This document shows positions 32,496-41,431 of a stretch of 64,000 nt of DNA, piece after piece (position 1 is the stretch's first letter; every line of letters begins with the position of its first letter). The DNA comes from Clostridia bacterium (GTDB lineage Bacteria > Bacillota > Clostridia > TANB77 > CAG-508): positions 88,841 to 152,840 of the forward strand of contig JAGAED010000006.1 of the NCBI GenBank assembly GCA_017613275.1, given 5' to 3'. The notes below the pieces were generated by a model. It saw only the letters and a program-made list of their open reading frames with translations, was not told the DNA's origin and did not search any database. The position numbers and the translations under genes were made by a program.

Positions 32496-33204
32496 AATCA
32501 TTTCTACTAATAGATTCATCAAGCACACTGCTTTTGTCACTCTCAGAAATATATCCATATTTAACCATTGCATTTAAAACCTGTTTTTGTCTTTGTTTTG
32601 CAAGTTCCGGATTTACAGTTGGAGCATAGATTGACGGAGCATTTGGAACTCCTGCAAGCATTGTGGCTTCATATAAGGTTAAATCTTTTGGCTCTTTATT
32701 ATAATATCCTTTACTTGCCTCGTATATTCCGTAATAGCCATCGCCAAAGTAGGCTGTATTAACATATATTGCAAAGATTTCATTTTTGGAATAATTTTTT
32801 TCCAAGTCTGAAGCACCAAAGATTTCGCCCAGTTTCCTTTCAAGAGTTCGTTCTTGGCTGAAAAGAACATTTTTGGCAACTTGCTGCGTTATAGTGCTTC
32901 CGCCTTGTTCAAATTCGCCTTCTTTTATATTTGTGAAAATTGCTCTTATTATAGATAAATAGTCTACCGCCCCATGGTCAAAATATCTGTGGTCTTCGAT
33001 TGCTACAACTGCATTTATATAGTTTTTATTTAAATCATCAAATTTGACAAAATTTTCTTTGCTTGTTATTTCATTTATTCTATCAAAAAGTGGTTTTTCT
33101 TTAAGAACATTAGAATAGCAACCATATCCTATAAAAAATAGAATTGAAGCGACAACTAATATAAAAATTGATATTACTATTAAAATTCTTCTAAATATTT
33201 TCAA
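32494..33204 (-). CDS. Monofunctional peptidoglycan glycosyltransferase (GT51)
   Basis: Membrane-anchored glycosyltransferase that polymerises lipid II. One N-terminal helix (about 7-27) is followed by the GT51 domain with AIEDHRYFDHGAVD (catalytic Glu), EQGGSTITQQVAKN and RKLGEIF. No transpeptidase domain follows, so it is MtgA-like rather than a class A PBP. TTG 33204 is chosen as start because GAGGTG precedes it at proper spacing; the GTG at 33213 is part of that site. Length 236. Confidence 0.85.
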   Translation of the reverse strand: MKIFRRILIVISIFILVVASILFFIGYGCYSNVLKEKPLFDRINEITSKENFVKFDDLNKNYINAVVAIEDHRYFDHGAVDYLSIIRAIFTNIKEGEFEQGGSTITQQVAKNVLFSQERTLERKLGEIFGASDLEKNYSKNEIFAIYVNTAYFGDGYYGIYEASKGYYNKEPKDLTLYEATMLAGVPNAPSIYAPTVNPELAKQRQKQVLNAMVKYGYISESDKSSVLDESISRND

Positions 33205-33347
33205 AATTATCACCTCTTTAAAAAAGATTATATAATAAAAAATAAAAAAAAGAAATATCTAATCATGAATTTATATAAAATGGTGGTAATATAATTGTTT
33301 AGGTGCTATAATGATTAAAAGAAATTATGCTGAAAGGAAGACAGTAA

Positions 33348-34385
33348 ATGACAAAAACAGAAAGACAATATGTTACAAAATTAAATTCAGAAATGCCAGA
33401 ATTCACAGGGACACCTACAGAAGTAGAAATGAAAATTGCTATGTATGTTTATTTAAAATTAGGTAAGTCAAAAACTTTTGATGAAAAGTGGTTTTTTGCT
33501 AATAGAGCTGAAAGACAAAAAATGAGAAAGGTAAACAAAAAAGAAAAGAAAAATCTAGATTTAATTATAAAGAAAAGAAAATTAGTGTGTCTTACTATTT
33601 CAAGTTTATATGCTAGATTATTAAAGGATTTTGGACTAAAATGTAAAACTGAAAACTTATATGATCATGATGAACATATGTCTAATATTATTACATTAAG
33701 TAATGGAGAAAAGCTTGTTGTTGACTTACAAAAGGACCTAGAATACATACAAACCAAGAGTAAAACACAAAATTTTGGCTATATATATAGGAATGGACTT
33801 TTAACAGGTAAAAAATTGAGTGACGAAGAATTATTTGAACTTCATAAATCATGTGGTTATGTCGAAAAAGAAGAGGACTACATGGATGCTAGAATAAAAG
33901 AATTTTCTAAAAAAGTTGAAGGGCTAGAAGCTGATGAAGTTTTAGAAAAAATTCTATTTGATCGAAGTTTGAAAGGATATCAAAAAGATATTGGTTATAT
34001 AGAGTTACTTAAACATTATACAAGAATTATTCACAAAGTTGCTCCAAAAATGGATAAGACAAAAATCCATTCTTGTAATTGTTATAGAAAGGTTTCTGGT
34101 GAAAAAGGGACAGATGAGAAAGAGTACATTATGTGTTTTTATTCAATAGTAGATGATAAAGTAAAAGCGTATATGTATTCTAACATTGGGAAATGTTTTA
34201 AGCCGATTGAATTAGAAACATTTGCAAAACTTGAAAAAGATGGCTTATTTATTGGGAAAAATCCTCAAGAAGATGGAGCTGTATTATTGAGAAAGTACAT
34301 TAACAAGGCTGTTGAAGAAAGCATAAAGAAAAAACATATGGAAGACTATAAAAGAAATACTTTGAGCCATATAGAACGCGAATAA
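33348..34385 (+). CDS. Hypothetical protein with possible transglutaminase-like Cys-His-Asp core
   Basis: 345 residues, no signal peptide. The region around residues 80-130 (LVCLTISSLYARLLKDFG, HMSNIITLSNG, EKLVVDLQ) has a Cys, His and Asp in the order and spacing of transglutaminase-like or papain-like hydrolases, suggesting a cysteine-dependent enzyme. The remainder is helical and unassigned. AAAGG and ATG 33348 lie in a short leader, and a terminator follows. Function unknown; the fold call is weak. Confidence 0.55.
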   Translation: MTKTERQYVTKLNSEMPEFTGTPTEVEMKIAMYVYLKLGKSKTFDEKWFFANRAERQKMRKVNKKEKKNLDLIIKKRKLVCLTISSLYARLLKDFGLKCKTENLYDHDEHMSNIITLSNGEKLVVDLQKDLEYIQTKSKTQNFGYIYRNGLLTGKKLSDEELFELHKSCGYVEKEEDYMDARIKEFSKKVEGLEADEVLEKILFDRSLKGYQKDIGYIELLKHYTRIIHKVAPKMDKTKIHSCNCYRKVSGEKGTDEKEYIMCFYSIVDDKVKAYMYSNIGKCFKPIELETFAKLEKDGLFIGKNPQEDGAVLLRKYINKAVEESIKKKHMEDYKRNTLSHIERE

Positions 34386-34413
34386 AAAGCATAATATTTT
34401 TATATTATGCTTT
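34386..34413 (+). terminator. Terminator
   Basis: AAAGCATAATA / TATTATGCTTT directly after the stop codon of the 345-residue gene. Confidence 0.75.
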
Positions 34414-34509
34414 AAAAAAATATAAAACATAAATTCGTAAAAAAGATTGACTTTTTTTAAATTAATATATATAATGACATTGAATTGAAGATAAAGCGAG
34501 GTAATTAAA

Positions 34510-35133
34510 ATGTTAGCATATATAAAAGGAACTTTAGAAATGAAGATGACAGGATATGTTGTAATTGACGTTGGTGGACTTGGTTACAAAGTTTTTATGA
34601 CAGATTCTGGAATAGAGAATTTAGGTAATATAGGAGAAACAGTTAAAGTACATACATATTATAAAGTTAGGGAAGATGATGTTAGTATTTTTGGGTTTAA
34701 CACATTGGAAGAATTAAAAATGTTTGAACTTCTAATATCTGTAAGTGGAGTAGGAGCAAAAACAGCAATAACAATGTTATCAGCATGTGAACCAACTCAA
34801 TTTGCCATTGCAATTATTTCTGAAGATGTAAACACTTTAAAACAAATCCCAGGAATAGGTGCAAAATCTGCACAAAGAATAATTTTAGAATTAAAAGATA
34901 AAATAAAGAAAGAACAACAAATTCAAGAACTAACAAGAGCAAGCAAAACAACAGCAAAAACTAAACTTGAAATTACAATTGAAAACAATGAAAAAATTGA
35001 TGAAGCAATTGCAGCACTTCAAGTTTTGGGATACAACAAAAAGGAAATTGAAAAAGCTTTTGCTAAAATTGAATGTGGCGAATTATCAACAGAAGATTTA
35101 ATTAGAAAGGGGTTGTCAATCCTTGGAAAGTAA
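34510..35133 (+). CDS. ruvA: Holliday junction DNA helicase RuvA
   Basis: 207-residue tetrameric Holliday-junction-binding protein: N-terminal OB fold (MLAYIKGTLEMK), two HhH motifs (LISVSGVGAKTAITML and LKQIPGIGAKSAQRIILEL) and a C-terminal RuvB-binding domain. GCGAGG precedes the ATG. ruvB, usually next, is replaced by rarA, which overlaps the ruvA end by 11 bases. Confidence 0.95.
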   Translation: MLAYIKGTLEMKMTGYVVIDVGGLGYKVFMTDSGIENLGNIGETVKVHTYYKVREDDVSIFGFNTLEELKMFELLISVSGVGAKTAITMLSACEPTQFAIAIISEDVNTLKQIPGIGAKSAQRIILELKDKIKKEQQIQELTRASKTTAKTKLEITIENNEKIDEAIAALQVLGYNKKEIEKAFAKIECGELSTEDLIRKGLSILGK

Positions 35134-36367
35134 ACAGCCACTAGCTTACAGAATAAGACCCAAAACATTGGAAGAATATGTAGGACAAGAACATGTAATA
35201 GGTAAAGACAAAATATTATACAGAACAATAAAAGCAGACAGGCTATCTAGTATAATATTGTTTGGACCTCCAGGATGCGGAAAAACTTCTCTTGCAAGGG
35301 TTATAAGCGAAACAACTAAATATAAATTTTATAAAATAAATGCCGTAACTGCGGGAGTGCAAGATATAAAAAGAGTAATTGAAGAAACAAAAAATTTTAT
35401 GCTTAATCCAGCTGGAAAAAGTATATTATTTATTGACGAAATTCACAGGTTTAATAAACTTCAACAAGATGCACTTTTGCCTTTTGTGGAAGATGGTACA
35501 ATTATTTTAATTGGTGCAACAACTGAAAACCCATATTTTGAAGTAAATAAGGCTCTTATTTCAAGATCAATGGTAATTAAACTTGAAGCATTAACAGAGG
35601 ATGATGTTTTTAAAGTTTTAAAAAATGCTATTGAAAGAAAAGATGGTTTAGGAGAATACCAAATAAAAATTGAAGATAGTACTTTAAGAAAACTTGCAAG
35701 TATTTCTTCAGGAGATGTTAGAACAGCTTTAAATGGATTAGAGGTTGCGGTTCTTACAACTGCAATGGATTCGGATGGTTTTATACATATAACAGATGAG
35801 GTTATAAAAAATAGTGTGCAAAATAAAAAGGCTATTTTTGATAAAAATGGAGATAGCCATTATGATAATATTAGTGCATTTATAAAATCTATGAGAGGCT
35901 CAGATCCAGATGCTGCAGTTTTCTATTTAGCTAGAGCTTTAAATGGTGGGGAAGATCCAATGTTTTTAGCAAGAAGGATTGTGATTTGTGCTTCAGAAGA
36001 TGTTGGTATGGCAAACCCTAATGCTCTTGTTGTTGCAAATTCTGCAATGCAGGCTGTTCACATGGTTGGAATGCCAGAGGCAAGAATTTTACTTTCAGAA
36101 GCGGCTGTATATGTAGCTACTTCTAAAAAATCAAATGCAAGTTATTTGGCTATAAATAAAGCACTTGAAGATGTGAAAAATAAAGAAACTGGAGAGGTTC
36201 CAATGCATATTAGAAATGCTCCTGTTAAACAAATGGAAGAATTTGGCTATCATCAAGGATATTTGTATCCACACGACTTCCCAGGACATTGGGTTGAACA
36301 GCAATATTTACCAGATGAAATGGTTGGAACTAAGTATTATGAAAAAGATGAAAATTGTATTCAATAA
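35123..36367 (+). CDS. rarA: Replication-associated recombination protein A
   Basis: AAA+ ATPase of the RarA/MgsA/WRNIP1 family acting at stalled forks. Walker A FGPPGCGKTS, Walker B LFIDEIHRF, sensor 1 GATTENP, and the C-terminal tetramerisation region (HDFPGHWVEQQYLPD) are present. It starts at TTG 35123 behind AGGGGTTG, inside the end of ruvA, so it is translationally coupled. Length 414. The last codons (DENCIQ) are part of a terminator stem. Confidence 0.93.
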   Translation: MESKQPLAYRIRPKTLEEYVGQEHVIGKDKILYRTIKADRLSSIILFGPPGCGKTSLARVISETTKYKFYKINAVTAGVQDIKRVIEETKNFMLNPAGKSILFIDEIHRFNKLQQDALLPFVEDGTIILIGATTENPYFEVNKALISRSMVIKLEALTEDDVFKVLKNAIERKDGLGEYQIKIEDSTLRKLASISSGDVRTALNGLEVAVLTTAMDSDGFIHITDEVIKNSVQNKKAIFDKNGDSHYDNISAFIKSMRGSDPDAAVFYLARALNGGEDPMFLARRIVICASEDVGMANPNALVVANSAMQAVHMVGMPEARILLSEAAVYVATSKKSNASYLAINKALEDVKNKETGEVPMHIRNAPVKQMEEFGYHQGYLYPHDFPGHWVEQQYLPDEMVGTKYYEKDENCIQ

Positions 36368-36396
36368 AATTTGAATACAATTTTCATCTTTTTATT
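36349..36396 (+). terminator. Terminator overlapping the rarA 3' end
   Basis: AAAGATGAAAATTGTATTC / GAATACAATTTTCATCTTT with a T run. The left arm is the last six codons of rarA. Confidence 0.8.
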
Positions 36397-36447
36397 TATA
36401 ATTATTTAAATTTTTGCACATAATAAAATTGAAAGGAAGGATGAATT

Positions 36448-36588
36448 ATGAAGTTTGTAAAAGGTGCTGTAATTGGCGGTTTAGTAGCGACTGGTATATA
36501 TATGATGTACTCTCAAAATGAATATAAAACAAGAAAAGTTATGATGAAAAAAGGAAAACAATTAATTAAAAAGATGGGAATTATATAA
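36448..36588 (+). CDS. 46-residue YtxH-like small membrane protein
   Basis: Short gene with a good GAAAGGAAGG site: MKFVKGAVIGGLVATGIYMM, then a basic tail (YKTRKVMMKKGKQLIKKMG). One hydrophobic, glycine-rich helix followed by Lys-rich sequence resembles YtxH-type or similar small envelope proteins. It is bounded by terminators on both sides, so it is an independent transcription unit. Confidence 0.6.
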   Translation: MKFVKGAVIGGLVATGIYMMYSQNEYKTRKVMMKKGKQLIKKMGII

Positions 36589-36617
36589 TTATTGCAAATT
36601 TGCAATAATTTTTTTCT
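36587..36617 (+). terminator. Terminator after the 46-residue gene
   Basis: AATTATTGCAAATTTGCAATAATT followed by a T run. Confidence 0.75.
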
Positions 36618-36704
36618 TTCTAAAATTTGACAAATTCAGCGTTTTATAGTATAATTTAGGAGTTTTATAAATGAGAAAATAATAATTTTGAAAGGAAGAA
36701 AAAA

Positions 36705-38528
36705 ATGAATAACGAAAAAATCAGAAACATAGCTATAATTGCCCACGTAGATCATGGAAAAACTACACTAGTAGATGCTTTATTAAGACAAAGTCATATT
36801 TTCAGAGAGAATGAACAAGTTGCAGAAAGAATAATGGACTCAAATGACCAAGAAAAAGAAAGAGGAATCACAATTCTTTCAAAAAATACATCAGTTATGC
36901 ATGGAGATATAAAAATAAACATAGTTGATACTCCAGGACATGCTGACTTTGGTGGAGAAGTAGAAAGAGTTTTAAAAACTGTTGATGGTGTTTTACTTTT
37001 AGTTGACGCTTTTGAAGGTGCAATGCCACAAACAAGAGAAGTTTTGAAAAAATCTTTAGCTTTAGGTTTAAAACCAATTGTTGTAATTAACAAAATTGAT
37101 AGACCAGGAGCTCAACCAGAAAAAGTTGTTGACCAAGTAATTGAATTATTTATAGAATTAGATGCAACAGATGAACAATTAGATTTCCCAGTTGTTTACG
37201 CATCAGCAAAAAACGGAATTGCAAAAATGGATTTAGCTGACGAAACAGAAAACTTAGATTGCCTATTTGAAACAATTATAGATACAATCCAAGCTCCAAA
37301 TTGTGATGAAGAAGGACCAGCTCAAATGCTAGTTTCTAACATAGATTATGATGATTATGTTGGAAGAATAGCTGTTGGTAGAGTGGAAAGAGGAACTATA
37401 AAAGTTGGTATGCCAGTTTCTATTTGTGGTAAAGAAGATAAAATTACACAAGGTAGAATTGCTAAAGTTTACACACATGTTGGATTAAACAAAGTAGAAG
37501 TTGAAGAAGGAAAAGCAGGAGATATAATCGAGCTTGCAGGTATTCCAGAAATCAATATTGGTGATACAATCTGTGATTTCAATCATCCAGAAAAAATACC
37601 ATTTGTTGATATCGATGAACCAACAGTTTCTATGACATTTAGTGTAAACAATGGACCATTTGCAGGAAAAGAAGGTCAATTTATTACATCAAGACATATT
37701 AGAGATAGATTATTCAAAGAATTAGATAGAAACGTTTCATTAAGAGTAAAAGAAACAGATTCTCCAGATTCTTTCGAAGTTTCAGGAAGAGGAGAATTAC
37801 ACTTATCAGTTTTAATTGAAACAATGAGAAGAGAAGGATTTGAACTTTTAGTATCTCGTCCAAAAGTTATATTTAAAGAAATTGATGGGGTAAAATGTGA
37901 ACCAATCGAATTACTTGTTGTAAACGTTCCAGATGACTGCGTTGGAAATGTTATTGAAAAATTAGGTAGAAGAAAAGCTGAAATGGTTAATATGGAACCA
38001 GCTGAAGCAGGTCATACAAAAATTGAATTCAAAATCCCAGCTAGAGGATTAATTGGTTATAGAACAGAATTCTTAACAGATACAAAAGGTGAAGGAACAA
38101 TGAACCATATCTTTGATTCTTATGAACCATTTAAGGGAGATATTCAAGCAAGAGTAAGAGGTACAATAGTTGCTTTTGAAGCTGGAAAATCAATTACTTA
38201 TGGTTTATACAATGCTCAAGATAAGGGAGATTTATTTATCGGACCTGGTGTAGAAGTTTATGAAGGAATGATAGTTGGACTAAACTCTAGAGGTGAAGAC
38301 TTAGCAATAAATGTATGTAAAGAAAAACACTTAACAAATACAAGAGCCTCTGGTTCAGATGATGCATTAAGATTAGTTCCACCAATGCAAATGTCATTAG
38401 AAAAAGCTATTGAATTTATTCAAGATGACGAATTGGTTGAAGTAACACCAAAATCAATTAGGTTAAGAAAGAAAATATTAGACAGCAAAGAAAGAGAAAG
38501 AGCTGCAAGAAATAGCATGAAAAGTTAA
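36705..38528 (+). CDS. typA: GTP-binding ribosome factor TypA/BipA
   Basis: Translational GTPase of 607 residues: G1 AHVDHGKTT, G3 DTPGHADFGGEVER and G4 NKIDRPGA, then beta-barrel and EF-G-like domains and the BipA-specific C-terminus (RGLIGYRTEFLTDTKGEGTM). It binds the ribosome and is linked to assembly and stress adaptation. GAAAGGAAG precedes ATG 36705. It has its own terminator. Confidence 0.95.
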   Translation: MNNEKIRNIAIIAHVDHGKTTLVDALLRQSHIFRENEQVAERIMDSNDQEKERGITILSKNTSVMHGDIKINIVDTPGHADFGGEVERVLKTVDGVLLLVDAFEGAMPQTREVLKKSLALGLKPIVVINKIDRPGAQPEKVVDQVIELFIELDATDEQLDFPVVYASAKNGIAKMDLADETENLDCLFETIIDTIQAPNCDEEGPAQMLVSNIDYDDYVGRIAVGRVERGTIKVGMPVSICGKEDKITQGRIAKVYTHVGLNKVEVEEGKAGDIIELAGIPEINIGDTICDFNHPEKIPFVDIDEPTVSMTFSVNNGPFAGKEGQFITSRHIRDRLFKELDRNVSLRVKETDSPDSFEVSGRGELHLSVLIETMRREGFELLVSRPKVIFKEIDGVKCEPIELLVVNVPDDCVGNVIEKLGRRKAEMVNMEPAEAGHTKIEFKIPARGLIGYRTEFLTDTKGEGTMNHIFDSYEPFKGDIQARVRGTIVAFEAGKSITYGLYNAQDKGDLFIGPGVEVYEGMIVGLNSRGEDLAINVCKEKHLTNTRASGSDDALRLVPPMQMSLEKAIEFIQDDELVEVTPKSIRLRKKILDSKERERAARNSMKS

Positions 38529-38538
38529 ATATAAAAAG

Positions 38539-38570
38539 GAAAAGCACCGATTAAATCGGTGCTTTTTTGA
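38539..38570 (+). terminator. Terminator of typA
   Basis: AAAAGCACCGAT / ATCGGTGCTTTTTT hairpin with a T run. Confidence 0.9.
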
Positions 38571-38580
38571 ACGTTTGAAA

Positions 38581-38883
38581 TTAGTAGTAGGCAATCATAA
38601 TGTTTGGCTCATCTCCGACGAACCAAACCATCATTCCGAAAGCGTTTGATTCGGATTCGCATTCATCCCAAGTATGGTCAATATCACCATTTGGGTGAAG
38701 TATGTAACAGCGGTTATCTTCTACCGCTGCTTCAACGTAAAAGAGTCGAGATTTTATTGGCTCGTGATAAAAAGTCCCTTTAGAACTTCTTCTTTCAGCA
38801 AACTTTTTAAGAGCATTCATTTGTTTTTCATTTAGTGGTTTGCCAACAATTCTTAAACGTTCTATGATGTTGTCCAGTGTCAT
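38581..38883 (-). CDS. Hypothetical 100-residue protein of atypical composition
   Basis: No family recognised. ATG 38883 follows AAAGGA at good spacing; the frame upstream to 38931 is not needed. The product is a mixed alpha/beta protein with many aromatic and acidic residues (HPNGDIDHTWDECESESN). GC content and codon choice (gcg, cgc, gtc) differ from neighbours, as in the genes at 4001 and 39822, suggesting acquisition from another source. Confidence 0.55.
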   Translation of the reverse strand: MTLDNIIERLRIVGKPLNEKQMNALKKFAERRSSKGTFYHEPIKSRLFYVEAAVEDNRCYILHPNGDIDHTWDECESESNAFGMMVWFVGDEPNIMIAYY

Positions 38884-39099
38884 TTGGTGTATCCTTTCTG
38901 CCACAAAATTATGTGGACTGTTGTGGCTCATAAGAGCCTAATACTAAATGATTTATACAAGTATAGCACAAAAGAGGCAAAAAATCAAATAAAGTTGAAA
39001 AAATGCTTGATTTATGTTAAAATAATAATATATTAATTTGTTTTTGGAAAAAGATTTCCAAAACAATCTCAAAAGTCTGACCGGAAAGGAAAAGAAAAA

Positions 39100-39687
39100 A
39101 TGAATAAGGAAGAACTAGAAAAGATAAAACAAAAGGCTTTAGAAGATCATATTCCAATTATTATGGATGACACTTTAGAAGTTATAGCAAAATATTTAAG
39201 AGAAATTAAACCTAATAGAATATTGGAAATAGGTACAGCAGTAGGATATTCAGCAATGTGCTTTTCAAAATATCTAGCTGATGGCGGAAAAATAGATACA
39301 ATTGAAAGAGATGAAGAAAGAATAAAAGAAGCAAAAATAAATATAAAAAATGTAGGTGTAGATGATAAAATTAAAATCTATGAAGGTGATGCAGTAGAAA
39401 TTTTACCAACATTAGATGAAAAATATGATGCAGTTTTTATAGATGCAGCAAAAGGAAAATATCCATTTTTCTTAAAAGAATCACTACGTATGATTAAAGA
39501 AAACGGTATAATTTTTGCAGATAATATTTTATATAAAGGTTATGTTATGAGTGATTACAACAAGCATAAACAACGTACAGCTGTAAGAAATCTGAGAGAA
39601 TATATAAAAGAAGTAAGCGAAAATCCAAATTTAGAAACTGAAATCTTAGAAGTAGGAGATGGCCTTGCTGTAAGTAAAATAGTATAA
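39100..39687 (+). CDS. trmR: Class I SAM O-methyltransferase, TrmR-like
   Basis: 195-residue methyltransferase of the catechol-O-methyltransferase family: ILEIGTAVGYSAMCF SAM motif, DTIERDEERI, and FIDAAKGKYPFF with metal/SAM residues. B. subtilis TrmR (YrrM), which methylates 5-hydroxyuridine at tRNA position 34, belongs to this family and has this length. The trhP genes usually linked to it are not next door, so the substrate assignment is tentative. GGAAAGGAA precedes the ATG. Confidence 0.72.
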   Translation: MNKEELEKIKQKALEDHIPIIMDDTLEVIAKYLREIKPNRILEIGTAVGYSAMCFSKYLADGGKIDTIERDEERIKEAKINIKNVGVDDKIKIYEGDAVEILPTLDEKYDAVFIDAAKGKYPFFLKESLRMIKENGIIFADNILYKGYVMSDYNKHKQRTAVRNLREYIKEVSENPNLETEILEVGDGLAVSKIV

Positions 39688-39701
39688 GATTTTATAATAA
39701 A

Positions 39702-39733
39702 AGAGATTTGAGTGATAATTTCAAATCTTTTTT
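39702..39733 (+). terminator. Terminator after trmR
   Basis: AAAGAGATTTGA / TCAAATCTTTTTTT. Confidence 0.7.
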
Positions 39734-39789
39734 TATATAATAATTTGGTTCATTATATTTTTAATTCTATTATATAATAACTAATGAGA

Positions 39790-39818
39790 AAGCTCCCTCA
39801 AAAAAATTGAGGGAGCTA
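39790..39818. terminator. Terminator of the RelA/SpoT-domain gene
   Basis: AGCTCCCTCAA / TTGAGGGAGCT hairpin between convergent genes. Confidence 0.7.
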
Positions 39819-39821
39819 ATT

Positions 39822-40859
39822 TTACAGAGGAGCTCTGCATATTTTTGCTTCTGAGCAAATGAATTGAGGAAAATGAATTCCCAATTTGTCATCAAGTTCG
39901 CCATCGTATACATCAAATGTGAGATTTAACTTCGAAGCATAACTTTTAAGTTTAGAAACTTCCTGCTTATTTAATGTGAAGATTGTGTTTCTCTTTTTTT
40001 CGTACATTGTGTGTGTGGCATGTGGATTAGAGTCCATTAATCGAGTTTTAAACTGTACCTCAAAGCATTTGTTTTCAAAACAAAATACGCCTTGAAGAGC
40101 TTGATATGAGTTTTCTTTTGGATGGACAATATAATCCTTGAAGCCGTTAGGATATTTGGTTTCCGACTTTGCAGGAATTACAATGTCTGGATAAAGCTCT
40201 TTGTTAAACTTATCGGTATTACCTCTGAGCTTGCCTCGATCCTCAATATCAAAGTTACTTGTAAGGATATGTATAATGGCATCATAATCCTTTTCATTTA
40301 AGTTTGAATTAGAAGCAAACCACATGCTAAAATCTGATTGGGCGTCTCTATCTCTGCCAGTTATAATTCCTACAAAATAGTTGGAAAACTGATAAAGAGT
40401 ATTTATGTTGTCATTTTCAATTATCCAGGTGATTCCTATACTGTCCCTAATCCCATGGGATTTTACTTCGTCTGCATAATTATAGATCTTCGTCAGTGTT
40501 GATTCAATCGACTTCTCTCTTGCAACACATCTAATATGAGACGAAATGCCTTTGGTTTTTGCCATCCACATTTGAATGTAAGTAGCAGTTTTGATGATAT
40601 CATAGATATAAGTTTTGAAATCATCAAAATACGATATACTTAAGAAGTAACTACGTAGCTTCTTAATAAAAAGAGCGAACTTTTCCTTATCTTTTTCAGG
40701 CTTGAATTCATCAAGTTTTAGATAAAGAAATTCTAAAAGATGTTTTCTCCGGTTTAAAATGGATTTATCAGTTTCTTTCTCGTGAAGTTGATAATCCAAA
40801 AGCTCTTGATGCGCCGCGATGTAAGTTTCACGGATCTTTGTGTTGATTATTGCGTTCAT
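39822..40859 (-). CDS. RelA/SpoT-domain nucleotidyltransferase-like protein
   Basis: 345 residues. The central and C-terminal part matches the (p)ppGpp synthetase fold: RDSIGITWIIEN, YPNGFKDYIVHPKENSYQAL and CFEVQFKTRLMDSNPHATHT correspond to the RelA/SpoT motifs. The N-terminal ~110 residues are helical. There is no HD hydrolase, TGS or ACT domain, so it is a stand-alone synthetase-like protein, possibly a toxic or phage-defence alarmone synthetase; activity is not proven. GGAGGTG precedes ATG 40859. Composition is foreign-looking, and it carries one ordinary in-frame CGG (complement of 40749-40751). Confidence 0.72.
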   Translation of the reverse strand: MNAIINTKIRETYIAAHQELLDYQLHEKETDKSILNRRKHLLEFLYLKLDEFKPEKDKEKFALFIKKLRSYFLSISYFDDFKTYIYDIIKTATYIQMWMAKTKGISSHIRCVAREKSIESTLTKIYNYADEVKSHGIRDSIGITWIIENDNINTLYQFSNYFVGIITGRDRDAQSDFSMWFASNSNLNEKDYDAIIHILTSNFDIEDRGKLRGNTDKFNKELYPDIVIPAKSETKYPNGFKDYIVHPKENSYQALQGVFCFENKCFEVQFKTRLMDSNPHATHTMYEKKRNTIFTLNKQEVSKLKSYASKLNLTFDVYDGELDDKLGIHFPQFICSEAKICRAPL

Positions 40860-41016
40860 GATGTAACGGCACCTCCATAAAATTATATAACTGTAACGAA
40901 ATTGTTACATATATATATTATATCACTTTATGTAGATTTATTCAAGTTTTCAGACTTTTGTAGAGGATTTAACATATTTTTTTTGAATTCATATTATAAC
41001 CATAGGAGGCAGGATA

Positions 41017-41370
41017 ATGTTAGAGTTCTTTATAAATACATTTCTTTGGACTTTTGCTTTTTATGGTTTGTTTGAATTTTTAAAAAATATTGTTTATTTA
41101 TGTACATATACAAAATGTAAATTAGATGGTATAAATGTGATTGTTACTGTGAAAAATCAGGAAGATAAAATCGAAGGATTTTTACGTTCTTTAGTTTTCA
41201 AAATTTTGTATGGAAAAGAAGATTCTATTAAAAATATTATTGTTGCAGATCTAAAGTCTGATGATAAAACAAAGGAAATTGTTCAGAAACTTTCTATTGA
41301 TAATGAAATAATTAAAGTTTTATCTTGGAAGGAGTGCAAGGATGTAATAGATTTGATTGATCAAGATTAA
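41017..41370 (+). CDS. Hypothetical 117-residue protein with N-terminal membrane helix
   Basis: An N-terminal hydrophobic segment (FFINTFLWTFAFYGLFEF) is followed by a small alpha/beta domain (INVIVTVKNQEDKIEGFL, IIVADLKSDDKTKEIV) that resembles the start of a family 2 glycosyltransferase fold but lacks the rest. ATAGGAGG precedes ATG 41017. It lies 60 bases before recD2 and may share its transcript. Function unknown. Confidence 0.6.
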   Translation: MLEFFINTFLWTFAFYGLFEFLKNIVYLCTYTKCKLDGINVIVTVKNQEDKIEGFLRSLVFKILYGKEDSIKNIIVADLKSDDKTKEIVQKLSIDNEIIKVLSWKECKDVIDLIDQD

Positions 41371-41431
41371 AAAACTTGAAACGAAATCGAAACTATGATA
41401 AACTAGGGAAAACAATAAAGGAGTAATTAAC

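Noticed and set aside
40740..40760. CGG in the RelA/SpoT-domain gene as a +1 frameshift
   Set aside because: A shift would terminate shortly after, whereas the zero frame carries all RelA/SpoT motifs downstream.
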